A stretch of DNA of 64,000 nucleotides from an uncultured Candidatus Saccharibacteria bacterium (lineage in GTDB: Bacteria > Patescibacteriota > Saccharimonadia > Saccharimonadales > Saccharimonadaceae): contig CANOTH010000001.1 of the NCBI GenBank assembly GCA_947570505.1, positions 53,941-117,940 on the forward strand, in the 5' to 3' direction. Shown here piece after piece: positions 34,596-43,800 of the stretch; the first letter of the stretch is position 1; every line of letters starts with the position of its first letter. The notes under the pieces are model-generated. The model saw only the letters and a program-made list of their open reading frames with translations. It did not search any database and was not told the origin of the DNA. Made by a program: the position numbers and the translations under genes.

Positions 34596-35144
34596 TTAGT
34601 AGTTCTCGGCACGAATCTCGAAGAAGGCTTGAGGATGGGCACAGACTGGGCAGATTTCTGGAGCTTCTTCGCCAACATGGATGTGTCCACAGTTGCGACA
34701 TTTCCACACTGTCACCTTATCACTCTTGAAGACGACATCATGTTCAACACTATTATAAAGCTTGGCATAGCGCTCTTCGTGTTCTTTTTCGATGGCAGCA
34801 ACACCTTCGAATTTGAAGGCAATCTCATCGTAACCTTCGGCACGAGCTTCTTCAGCAAATTTCTTATACATGTCAGTCCACTCGTAGTTCTCACCTTTGG
34901 CGGCAGCTTCAAGGTTAGTAGCGGTATCTGCAACTTCACCGCCATGGAGATATTTGTACCACATTTTAGCATGTTCTTTTTCGTTGTGCGAAGTTTCGTC
35001 GAAAATGCTGCTGATTTGTTCGTAACCGTCTTTCTTGGCACGAGAAGAGTAAAACTGGTAGCGGATAGCGGCTTGCGATTCACCAGCTAGAGCAGTCTCG
35101 AGATTCTTCCAGGTTTTGCTGTTTGGGTCTAGTTCTTTTGCCAT
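34596..35144 (-). CDS. Rubrerythrin
   Basis: Rubrerythrin is a peroxidase with a di-iron four-helix bundle (residues 1-140) and a rubredoxin iron site at the end. Iron ligands are visible in [22 protein letters not shown] and [14 protein letters not shown]. The rubredoxin part has [10 protein letters not shown] and CPVCAHPQ. At 182 aa it is normal. GGAGTTAAT precedes the ATG and TATAAT lies about 26 bp upstream, so this gene has a short leader. It fits an oxygen-sensitive, fermentative host. Confidence 0.95.
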   Translation of the reverse strand: MAKELDPNSKTWKNLETALAGESQAAIRYQFYSSRAKKDGYEQISSIFDETSHNEKEHAKMWYKYLHGGEVADTATNLEAAAKGENYEWTDMYKKFAEEARAEGYDEIAFKFEGVAAIEKEHEERYAKLYNSVEHDVVFKSDKVTVWKCRNCGHIHVGEEAPEICPVCAHPQAFFEIRAENY

Positions 35145-35189
35145 ATTAACTCCTTACATTATCTTTTGATTATAACACGATTCTGGTTT

Positions 35190-36362
35190 TTAGACACTGC
35201 CATTATTCGGACAAGGACCTTGATCAGTCCAACAGTTAGCCGTAATCCAGAAGTTCTTGAGGAACGAATTTTCTTCTCCGCCGGTAAGCTCAACTTCATA
35301 CTCTGGATAAGGGAAGAAGAGATCGGTCGGATCTAGCCTAGTCTCAACCCGACGAACCAGCTGGTTAGCACGACCAGTGGAGTCGACACTGATTTGGACG
35401 TTTTCAAATGGAATAACCGTGTCGTCATGTTTTAATACAACCTGAAAATCAGTCATAGTGTTACCATATGGCATGGAGATGATCAACATCGCGTTCTTAA
35501 TGTCAGTCATAGTTGGTGTCAGAGTAACTGTACAGGCAAATTCTTTACCCTTATAGCATTGAACTCTATATGGGGTATTAGGTACACTAGACTTACCTGC
35601 ATTTGAGATTGCCGCTTCACTAAGTGTCGTAACTACGTCAGTGCCGTTATCTGTTGGCAAAAACAACATGCTGCCGTAGTCGGAGCTTTCACTAGTATTA
35701 AAATCATCTATTTTTATTGTACCAGTTGTCCTCAAAAATGTAACCGATAGTACTGGTGGTGTAGAAGTGTTGTTCTTATCTCGTAGTTTTTTATCAGTAA
35801 AGTTTAGATTATCAAAATTTAACCCATTTTCTTTAGAATACCAACTAATCTCGATCTTATTTACAGTGGATATCTTGCTTGAGTCAATTCCTAACGGAAC
35901 CACCTTAGTGCGAGTATCCGACGTAAGTGTAGATCGATAATCATCAACAATATTTTTCAAAAGAACACACGTGTAGGCCTGTTCGGTATTATTACCACTA
36001 TTGGTAGTATCTTGAATTTTTACCTCCCCAGCCCCGCTACCAGGGTAGAGGAAGGACTTTAACCTAAATGTGCTAGTCGTACCATCGCCACAACCGTCTT
36101 TAGTAATATCACCTGTTTCAAATAAGTTTCCAGTGCGACCTGATTTATACCATTGATTAACTGCCAACTTCGCGTCTTCTACACCAGCCATGGCCGCATC
36201 ATAGGCGGATTGGCTTAGATCATCATTCCCTGCTTGCTGAGATTCCGATAGAATAATCCGAATAAAGCTTAATGTAATTACACCAAATAGAATCGTTGCA
36301 AATATCACAACGTATAGAGAGGCGACACCTTTCTTGCTTAGACTTTTATTAATCTCTTTCAT
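35190..36362 (-). CDS. PilX-like type IV pilus-associated protein
   Basis: The 390-aa protein has one N-terminal membrane helix (KGVASLYVVIFATILFGVIT) followed by AYDAAMAGVEDAKLAVNQW, a pattern seen in PilX-like minor pilins, and then a large beta-rich outer domain. A canonical prepilin peptidase site is not clear. It is the last of four pilin-type genes that overlap or abut, so it probably belongs to the minor-pilin priming complex. Confidence 0.65.
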   Translation of the reverse strand: MKEINKSLSKKGVASLYVVIFATILFGVITLSFIRIILSESQQAGNDDLSQSAYDAAMAGVEDAKLAVNQWYKSGRTGNLFETGDITKDGCGDGTTSTFRLKSFLYPGSGAGEVKIQDTTNSGNNTEQAYTCVLLKNIVDDYRSTLTSDTRTKVVPLGIDSSKISTVNKIEISWYSKENGLNFDNLNFTDKKLRDKNNTSTPPVLSVTFLRTTGTIKIDDFNTSESSDYGSMLFLPTDNGTDVVTTLSEAAISNAGKSSVPNTPYRVQCYKGKEFACTVTLTPTMTDIKNAMLIISMPYGNTMTDFQVVLKHDDTVIPFENVQISVDSTGRANQLVRRVETRLDPTDLFFPYPEYEVELTGGEENSFLKNFWITANCWTDQGPCPNNGSV

Positions 36363-36363
36363 A

Positions 36364-37362
36364 CTAGTCTACTCCAGCCGTGCGTGCGGCAAAATTAAAT
36401 TTATTAATCGCGCAATAATTAAACTCTGAACCTAGATCGCTGAGACTACTAGTATCTCCCGAAGTGACTTCACCTGTTACCGCATCAACTATACTATCCG
36501 GCTGACAATAATCACCACTCCTACTAATGTCTATATTTCCGCGTTTTGTTGCTAAGATGAAACTGCCAGGTATGTATGTCCTCAAGGTCATCGGATCCTG
36601 TGCAATGTGATAAACAGTTAAATCATATAGTTCAAGGTCTAGATCGAATGCATCTAACATTCCTTGCTCAGGCTTCTCTGGTAACACATTGTTCCCGAAT
36701 CCAAAACCGTCGGCATTCCTTAATTGAGTAATGTTAATTTCCGTAGTACCGCCTTCTTTGAGTAGTGGTTTGTAGTTTTTATCAGTTACTGCGGAGCAGA
36801 GACGATAAGTTGGATCTTTGAACCTAACTAGCCTTGGATACTGAGTCGGAGTAGGTTTTTTGTCGTTGATATCATAAGCTATTACGTCTTCCTCACCGCC
36901 AGCATCATTGCGTATTTTGTACTTAATCGTAATAGTCTTGCCAGCCTTTTCACCATAATATGTATTCCATAAATACGAATAATTACCCGTACAGAATACT
37001 CCATATAGCTGTTTGTCCTTAAAATCGCCAGAAGTAGGTCTATATTCTTGAAACACAAAATTAAATGCCTGTTCATCCTCGCATTTGTTCTTGTTATCGG
37101 TAATATGACTATTACACAAACTCGTAGTATCTACAGCTGGGGCACTCGTAATTCCAGTAATGAACTCATCGGTTAATCCGCGACCTACACTGTTCACAGC
37201 TTTGATGGTTAAGCCTTTCTGATAAATTGTCATGATATTGCTCGTAATAACGGCAATCGTGATTAACAATACTGCCACAAAAGCCATGGTAAGTGATAGC
37301 TCCACCATAGTAAAGCCACTTTTGACATCAGAATAGTTGAGTATTTTTTTCTTCATATTCAT
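36364..37362 (-). CDS. Minor pseudopilin, PilW-like
   Basis: The 332-aa product has a class III prepilin signal: a short basic leader, then KSGFTMVELSLTMAFVAVLL, with cleavage expected after the glycine and the Glu5 residue present. The rest is a large exported beta-rich domain with several cysteines. It is translationally coupled with both neighbours (4-bp overlap upstream, 1 bp gap downstream). Type IV pili in Saccharibacteria are used for twitching, host attachment and DNA uptake. Confidence 0.8.
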   Translation of the reverse strand: MNMKKKILNYSDVKSGFTMVELSLTMAFVAVLLITIAVITSNIMTIYQKGLTIKAVNSVGRGLTDEFITGITSAPAVDTTSLCNSHITDNKNKCEDEQAFNFVFQEYRPTSGDFKDKQLYGVFCTGNYSYLWNTYYGEKAGKTITIKYKIRNDAGGEEDVIAYDINDKKPTPTQYPRLVRFKDPTYRLCSAVTDKNYKPLLKEGGTTEINITQLRNADGFGFGNNVLPEKPEQGMLDAFDLDLELYDLTVYHIAQDPMTLRTYIPGSFILATKRGNIDISRSGDYCQPDSIVDAVTGEVTSGDTSSLSDLGSEFNYCAINKFNFAARTAGVD

Positions 37363-38234
37363 AATGCGCCCTTTGGATTATACAATCGAATAACGGTATC
37401 AATAGACTGTGGAGTATTGCCAGTTGGTCCATTCCAGCAGCTTTGAATGTAAAAATCATAAAACTCTGGCTCAGTACCTAATGCGCTAGTCATGTCAGTT
37501 ACTCCTTTGACGGCGATTACCCAAATTCCTTCGGATTTCAGTACGCGATTTTGCTGACTGTTATAGCCAAAGTCAGATTCAGTGCTATCTCCGCTTATAG
37601 TTGGCTGATAGAAAACGAGCCGAGCATTCAGTGGGGATGGAGCAAAAATGGGGTCTCCATTCGATAACGTCCTATGAGAATTACCGCTACCGAATGATGG
37701 TATATATGCAACTGTAGGATTTACTTGGCTCGGTGTACTTACACTAACCCTCGTGGTTATATCTCTAGTATTAATCACAAAGCCATGAGCCTTTGAAAGC
37801 AGAGAAGAGTGAGTACCATCTGTCTCATAAATCCTTTCACATCCCCCCACGACTAATTCGCCCAACTTCGCAAAATCTCCCAACTGTCCTGGTTCTATTG
37901 CGTTATCCGTAATCGTCTGCCAGAGTTGAGTATAAATTTGATATTTTGGCGATTTAGCAAGACTAAAACCAGGTACTGTTGGATCCGGTAAAGTCCGCTC
38001 AGCAATATACGAACTATGAATAAACCTTAGCGCTTCAGCCTGCGCATTCAGTTCATTGCGTGTGGTTACGACTTCTAGAGAGCCCTCAGCCTGTGCGACA
38101 CCCATATTCATCATGGCTATAGATATTACAGCCACCAAACAGAATACTGCAATAGCAAACATTACTTCAATGATAGTATCACCACGTTTGGTCTGGTATA
38201 TATCAATCTTGGTCTTTTTCTTTAACGACACCAT
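37359..38234 (-). CDS. Minor pseudopilin, PilV-like
   Basis: The 291-aa protein has a prepilin leader ending at TKRG, followed by DTIIEVMFAIAVFCLVAVIS, with Glu5 present and an unusual Asp at +1 instead of Phe. An outer domain follows. It overlaps the previous gene by 13 bp and the next by 4 bp, so translation is coupled. Confidence 0.78.
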   Translation of the reverse strand: MVSLKKKTKIDIYQTKRGDTIIEVMFAIAVFCLVAVISIAMMNMGVAQAEGSLEVVTTRNELNAQAEALRFIHSSYIAERTLPDPTVPGFSLAKSPKYQIYTQLWQTITDNAIEPGQLGDFAKLGELVVGGCERIYETDGTHSSLLSKAHGFVINTRDITTRVSVSTPSQVNPTVAYIPSFGSGNSHRTLSNGDPIFAPSPLNARLVFYQPTISGDSTESDFGYNSQQNRVLKSEGIWVIAVKGVTDMTSALGTEPEFYDFYIQSCWNGPTGNTPQSIDTVIRLYNPKGAL

Positions 38235-39061
38235 GAGTCCTCGCCATCCAAATCAATTAACGAAATCGCAGAGGTATTACGACCATCTTCTGCCAACCTA
38301 ATATCACGCATTCTGCTAGTGTTTGATGATTGATCTTCTTTGATACAGAAATTAATAGCATTATATTTGAATTTGCCTGTGCTTAGTTGTTTTGTTATAC
38401 TGTCATTACCCGCCGAAGGACCAGTCTCATTATACGAATTACAGTTGTTCTCTTTAATTCCATAAGGTTGATAATCTTTGGCATACAGTGTGTGTACTGC
38501 GCCAGATCCAGGAGTACGAGCAATAATGACCGTGCCCTTAAAATCTTCTTTTTCAGCTCCAGAGTCTGGTTTCGTGTCTCCTTTTGGCGCCATGACTTTT
38601 GCTTGCCAAGGAATCGCATAGTTGGTAACTGTACTGGCAGCACCTGATATTGTACCCTCGCAGAGAAACTTCAAACCCACATCCGAAAGAGCGGTAGCCG
38701 GATCGGAAGAGGTGGTTTTTTGGGTACTAGGCACTTCAGCACTACCTACCAACGTAACAGTATAAATATGGTCGTCTTTCGTATCGGAGCTAGCACCATC
38801 TGCTCCAAATACAATTGCCTTACCATAGATGGCTAGCTCATTATCATTCCCTCCTTGTTCTTTAAGAGTTTCTGGGCTAATGACCTCGGCATAGGTCTGG
38901 CGCAAGAACTCTGCGAATGAACGCACGGAATCTGTGTAGCGCTGGCTGGCGATTGCTGAATACGTGCCACCAATCACCCCGATTAACATTAATCCTGTTA
39001 TTGCCAAAAAAAGCATCACCTCAAGAATGGTGAACCCTTTTTTCTCTGTTTTCCTCCTCAT
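38222..39061 (-). CDS. Minor pseudopilin, FimT/GspH-like
   Basis: The 279-aa protein starts MRRKTEKKGFTILEVMLFLA, a textbook prepilin signal with cleavage after Gly9 and Glu5 present. The outer domain is beta-rich, with AIASQRYTDSVRSFAEFLRQ just after the helix as in FimT/GspH. It is the first of four pilin genes and looks leaderless (TAATAT, 6 bp, ATG). Confidence 0.82.
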   Translation of the reverse strand: MRRKTEKKGFTILEVMLFLAITGLMLIGVIGGTYSAIASQRYTDSVRSFAEFLRQTYAEVISPETLKEQGGNDNELAIYGKAIVFGADGASSDTKDDHIYTVTLVGSAEVPSTQKTTSSDPATALSDVGLKFLCEGTISGAASTVTNYAIPWQAKVMAPKGDTKPDSGAEKEDFKGTVIIARTPGSGAVHTLYAKDYQPYGIKENNCNSYNETGPSAGNDSITKQLSTGKFKYNAINFCIKEDQSSNTSRMRDIRLAEDGRNTSAISLIDLDGEDSWCR

Positions 39062-39132
39062 GTTTCTATATTATCATAAGTTTTTTAATAAATGAACTCT
39101 TGATTTTTGCGTTTTATATATTATTTATACTA

Positions 39133-39564
39133 CTAAATACCAAAAAGAAATGATAGCCATTGCTCAAAATTACTTCTAGTCTCGGTAGCTAAATTTTCTT
39201 CCGTAGCGACGGTTTTATGTTTATTTTTAGCCAGCTCAGAATTGTCTGGCAAATATACCATTGTTTCCCCCGCCAACATTTTGCCTTGATATTTGCGGGC
39301 GGCTAGCTCTTGATACTCGTCAGAAAGATAATAATCATTCTCTAATTCTAAAGTCTCGACTTCTAGTTCTAGCAGAGCCTTTTCGCGTTGCTTGCTGGCT
39401 AGCTCTTCCGCTAGACTCCAGTTGCGTGACATAGAGCTTACTGAACCCCAAGTCCACATCAGGCTAAAAATCAATGCTCCGAGCAGAAAAATATTATCAA
39501 ACACAAAAAGATCGTGTTTGAGCCAATATTGAAACTTGCGCAACCGAGTTTTAATCCCGCTCAT
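39133..39564 (-). CDS. DivIC/FtsL-like septum protein
   Basis: The 143-aa protein has one membrane helix (about residues 23-45) followed by a coiled coil (SLAEELASKQREKALLELEV) and the segment ENDYYLSDEYQELAARKYQG. This layout, short cytoplasmic end, helix and extracellular coiled coil, is that of DivIC/FtsL division proteins. It is leaderless (TATAAT, 6 bp, ATG) and lies upstream of the pilin operon on the same strand. Confidence 0.78.
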   Translation of the reverse strand: MSGIKTRLRKFQYWLKHDLFVFDNIFLLGALIFSLMWTWGSVSSMSRNWSLAEELASKQREKALLELEVETLELENDYYLSDEYQELAARKYQGKMLAGETMVYLPDNSELAKNKHKTVATEENLATETRSNFEQWLSFLFGI

Positions 39565-39650
39565 GAATATATTATATCATGGGTGATCATACTCCGTTTA
39601 TGATTGCATCTAATAATAGTTATAATGATGGCTTATGCTAATTAATTCGC

Positions 39651-39697
39651 AAAAAAAACATTCAGCGCCACTATACCAAGTATTGCGACGCTGAATG
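39651..39697 (-). terminator. Terminator of tRNA-Ile2
   Basis: On the minus strand CATTCAGCG and CGCTGAATG pair, followed by eight T. The left arm overlaps the CCA end of the tRNA gene. Confidence 0.7.
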
Positions 39698-39771
39698 GTG
39701 GGGGCAGTTGGTTTCGAACCAACGACCAAGCGGTTATGAGCCGCCTGCTCTAACCCCTGAGCTATGCCCCC
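39696..39771 (-). tRNA. tRNA-Ile2(CAT), lysidine type
   Basis: Acceptor GGGGGCA pairs with TGCCCCC. The anticodon loop is CTCATAA (CAT) and CCA is encoded. The body (AGCAGGCGGCTCATAACCGC, then TTGGTCG) resembles E. coli tRNA-Ile2 (ileX) rather than elongator or initiator Met. It would need the TilS encoded at 15985. Confidence 0.85.
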
Positions 39772-39853
39772 GTTCCCTATATTCTACCACAGATTACGAG
39801 ATTACAGTGGGACTTCTTATTTTATTTTAAAAAGCTTATGATATAATATACTC

Positions 39854-40846
39854 ATGGACGGTCGTGAAAGCGAAAACAAAACTTCTTCTGCTGCCCCGCA
39901 GCCAATTTTTACACCGCCAGCTTCAGATGGCTCAAATAATCATGCCAGTAATTTGCCAGCACCAGTTGGTAGTATTTCTCCAGTAGAGAATTCAGGTACT
40001 TTCGCTAGTAGCGGACAGGGCGATATTATCTTGAATAATGCTCCACGCAAAAGTGCTTTAAATAAAAAACCACTGATTATTGGTGCTGTTGCCATCATTA
40101 TAACTATTGTTATAATGATGGTATTTCTATTCATCAAGGGTTCTGGTAGGTCTAGAATTACCGCTGTGTCCGAGAAAAAGTTCCATCAATATGCCAACTA
40201 TTTACTTTTTGGAGAAGACAAAGACACTGCATTGCCAGCAGAATATGACCGTTGGTCAGTTTATAATCTAGAAGAACAATTAGAAAATGATACCTTCGGG
40301 CAAACTTATTGGGACAAAACTGAGACTTTACTAAATGAATCGGTTGACAAATATCATGAACTGGGCGATTCGGCCAACACAACTCTTCTAGCAGCCTTAG
40401 ATGAATATCGTAATGCCTATCGATTCTTGCGGGCCTACCACCAACTAGCTGAACCAAATGAGTCTACTATCGTATCTACTTTAGCAGATTCCGGCAAGTC
40501 AGCCGCAACATCCTATACTAAAGAAATCTTTGATCCTTTGCTAGAATTTAACGTAATTTATGCTGATAGCTATGTAGATTATAAGCTGGCTCAGTATGGC
40601 GCCTTAATTGACTATTATGATCAGTATAACATCGCGGGTTGTTTAGTGTCGGGAGAGATTAATAATACTTGTCCCCAAATTAATGACGAGGCACTTTTAG
40701 AGTACATTGACATGATTGATCAGTCGGCCTTTTTGGCGGACGAAGCTATTGAATCGTTAGTACAATTTCTTACTCAAGATTGCTGGACTATTAGTAAACA
40801 ATTCCAAAATCCCATCACCTTACCTAGCGAAAAGGAGGCCAAGTGA
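39854..40846 (+). CDS. Single-pass membrane protein, hypothetical
   Basis: The 330-aa protein has a low-complexity N-terminus of about 70 residues rich in Ser, Pro and Asn, then one membrane helix (LIIGAVAIIITIVIMMVFLF), then an acidic, helical outer domain with two late cysteines. No family is recognised. It is leaderless (TATAAT, 6 bp, ATG) and overlaps the start of the giant T4SS-like gene by 4 bp (GTGA), so the two are made together. The membrane-helix codons contain a perfect 13-bp inverted repeat (40092-40121). Confidence 0.65.
   Translation: MDGRESENKTSSAAPQPIFTPPASDGSNNHASNLPAPVGSISPVENSGTFASSGQGDIILNNAPRKSALNKKPLIIGAVAIIITIVIMMVFLFIKGSGRSRITAVSEKKFHQYANYLLFGEDKDTALPAEYDRWSVYNLEEQLENDTFGQTYWDKTETLLNESVDKYHELGDSANTTLLAALDEYRNAYRFLRAYHQLAEPNESTIVSTLADSGKSAATSYTKEIFDPLLEFNVIYADSYVDYKLAQYGALIDYYDQYNIAGCLVSGEINNTCPQINDEALLEYIDMIDQSAFLADEAIESLVQFLTQDCWTISKQFQNPITLPSEKEAK
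40092..40121. repeat. Perfect intragenic palindrome, 13-bp arms
   Basis: CCATCATTATAAC and GTTATAATGATGG are inverted copies around TATT, inside the membrane-helix codons. The right arm also occurs at 39620-39632 upstream of the gene. Confidence 0.6.
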
Positions 40847-43800
40847 ACAGAAAGCATTTTAAAACTAGCTTAGTCGTTAGTGTCTTTTTAGCTATTTTTT
40901 CGAGCCTATTCTTGATATCTCGACCAGCCTTAGCAGAGGGCGGTGATGGCCTAGTTATCAAAGCTGCACTGTCGGGCCTTTATGAATGTTATCAATCTGG
41001 AGCTTATAAAAGTCCGCTAGAACTTAGCAAATACAACGATGCTAATTCTCTGGTTCAAAAGAAGGGTGCTCGTAAAATTTATCTCCCGACTGGTATTTCT
41101 GAAACCACTTCCATTAACTGTAAAGAAGTACTAAGCGGGAGCGGCAAAAAATTTGCTGGTATGTATTCTATCGGTGGCATTACTCCACCAAAATCAACTG
41201 GTGATGTATCGGGCTTTTTAACTAATATGGGTTACGAAAAATCTGGCAGCTCCAATGACACTTGCCTCACCACGACCTATACTGGTGTATCAAAAAGTGA
41301 AAATATCAAATATACTTACACTAATGTCATCTCTGTCTGTGCGGCGGTAGATAGCAACGGCAAGATTCAATCCGAAAAAATGGAGGTCAAATATCAAACT
41401 TCCGACAGCACTGAGCTTGGAACGGTCGGTACCGCTAATAATAAAGTTGGTGAATCTATCAAGATTAAGTCTAGTAAAAATAAAATCACCTGTCAGAAGC
41501 ATGCCTTTACGGGTTCGGGTTGGCAGACGATTGGCTCCGTAAAGTTTAGTGCCGGCAGTAGCTGGAGTGACTTTGTCAGCGAGTTCAAGAGTCAAGGATG
41601 TGCTCCCGAAGAAGTAAAATTAAACAGCCTTAGCTGGACTTATACACGCGAAGGTAATAGTGTCGAAACCAAGGGTAGTGAACATGATGCGACTTTTGAG
41701 ATTAAAGACACGGTTGCAGCAGCCAACAAAGCGATTAGCTACGTCTCGAAATACAAAAATTACGATGATCTAAAATTAGATGCTATTGAACAGCGCACCC
41801 TACTCGACTGGTACTTGAAGAATTATTATGCTATTACGTCGAAGTGCGGTTCGGGGCTGGATAGCAGCCAACTCAAAGGGGACGGCTATATTGGTCCATA
41901 CGACATCGTTTCTGATGATGGTACGATTCAGTCTTGCTATGTCAAGGCGACAAAAAATGCTCAGAAAAAGGTCGTAGTTTGGGACCAGAATAATCATCTG
42001 GGTAGTAAGATCGAAAAAACCTTTGCCGAAATTCTGGAAATGAACGGTGCGCAGCTAAAAGCCTTCAAGGACGAACAGAAGCAAGCTTGTAATAGTGCTG
42101 CCCTTTCATCTCGACACGCGGCGAATGCCTTGCTTGGTCAGAGCACCACCAGTGAAGAATGGCGCCAAAAAGCTCAAAAGACTCTGAACGAACTAGATGA
42201 TATTTTGAAGAAGACTAATACCTTCGGCAAGGACGAGAGTGAGCAAATCTACTGGTACGAGCAAAACGATATAGTTATGTGCTATGAGTATACTGATGTG
42301 AATAGTCAGGTGTCTGATCCTGAACCGTCCACACCGCCACCAGTTAAGCCAGAAGGTCCAGGTGGTAGTGGCGAGGTTGAGGTGGCGGAAACCCCGAATT
42401 GTTACAATAGTGCTAGCTCACTAGGATGGATTTTGTGCCCAACCATGGATATAGTCAGTAAAGCTACGCAAGGAGCATACGGTTATGTGAGAGATAACTT
42501 CCTAGAAGTAAAAGCTAGTATGTACTCCTCTGATAGCCCAGCTCATGAAATTTGGAAGACTATCAGAAACTGGGGCAATATTATATTTGTAATTTTGCTT
42601 CTGTTGGTAATCTTCTCCCAAGTCACGGGTATTGGTTTAGATAATTATAGCATTAAGAAAGTCCTGCCACGTTTAATTATGGTGGTAGTATTAATAAACC
42701 TATCGTTCATTATTTGCCAGCTTGCGATCGATGTGTCGAATATCTTGGGAGTGGAGTTAGAGAATTTATTTGGAGTGACTTTTGCCAATCAAATTTACAC
42801 AGATCAATCCTTTGATCTAGGAGTATTTTTAGACAGTATCATCCCGACGTTGTTTACATTGGGTGGTGGGGCGGCATTTGGTGCAATTGTATTAGCCACA
42901 TGGGATAAGTGGCTAATACCACTAGCACTATTTTTCCTCGTCACCTTGATTGGAGTGTTATTCTTCGCCATCATGTTGGCAGCTAGAGAAGCAGCTGTAA
43001 TTATTCTAGCAGTGCTTTCTCCAGTAGCGATTGTCTGTTATGCTTTGCCGAATACTAAGAAGATATATGATCGGTGGTTTAAGATGTTCTCATCTATGCT
43101 ATTAATGTTTCCGATTTGTGGAGCTTTGATGGGTGGTGGGATCATGGCTTCAAGGCTGTTACTAGCGACAGCTAGCGATAGTAGTGGTGCCGTAGCATCA
43201 ATTGCTGCAATTCCGTTAAAATTGTTTGCGGATCTGTCTGGTAGCGGCGATAAAGGATTTTTCTTCCAGCTCGTGGCCGTATTAATTCAAGTCATACCAT
43301 TCTTCTTTGTTCCTACACTCACACGCAGCGCATTTACTGCCATGGGGAATTTGGGGAATCGAATAATGGGACTTCGTGATCGCTTGAGTCGTAGTGCTAC
43401 TGGCGCAATTAGGGGTGCTGAGGCAACAAAAGATTGGCAACAAAGGATGACTGGATTCAATGCTAACCGCAGAGCTAATAGATTCCAGGAGAATCGTGAT
43501 TTTCGTGGGAGATTGGGTACCTGGATGAATAATCGTGGTCTTAATGGTGATAGAGTATTAAATTCTAATGGCAGAAACCGAGCTCAAACCAGAGCAATTA
43601 ATGCTGCTGGTGCCTATATGCTTGCTAATCAGATAGCAGACCAGACTGCGGAAGATGGGATGGAAGGTATTAAGTCTCGTCAATCAGCACAACTACTTAA
43701 GCATTTTATGGATACTTATGATAATGATGCAGATTTTAAAGCTGACCTAGATGAGCAAGGAAAAGCTTACAACCAGGCTTTAGACGAATTAGAAGCTGAT

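Noticed and set aside
34586..34690. Longer N-terminus of the first C5 methyltransferase
   Set aside because: These 35 codons are antisense-free but overlap the rubrerythrin gene in another frame and do not fit the family start.
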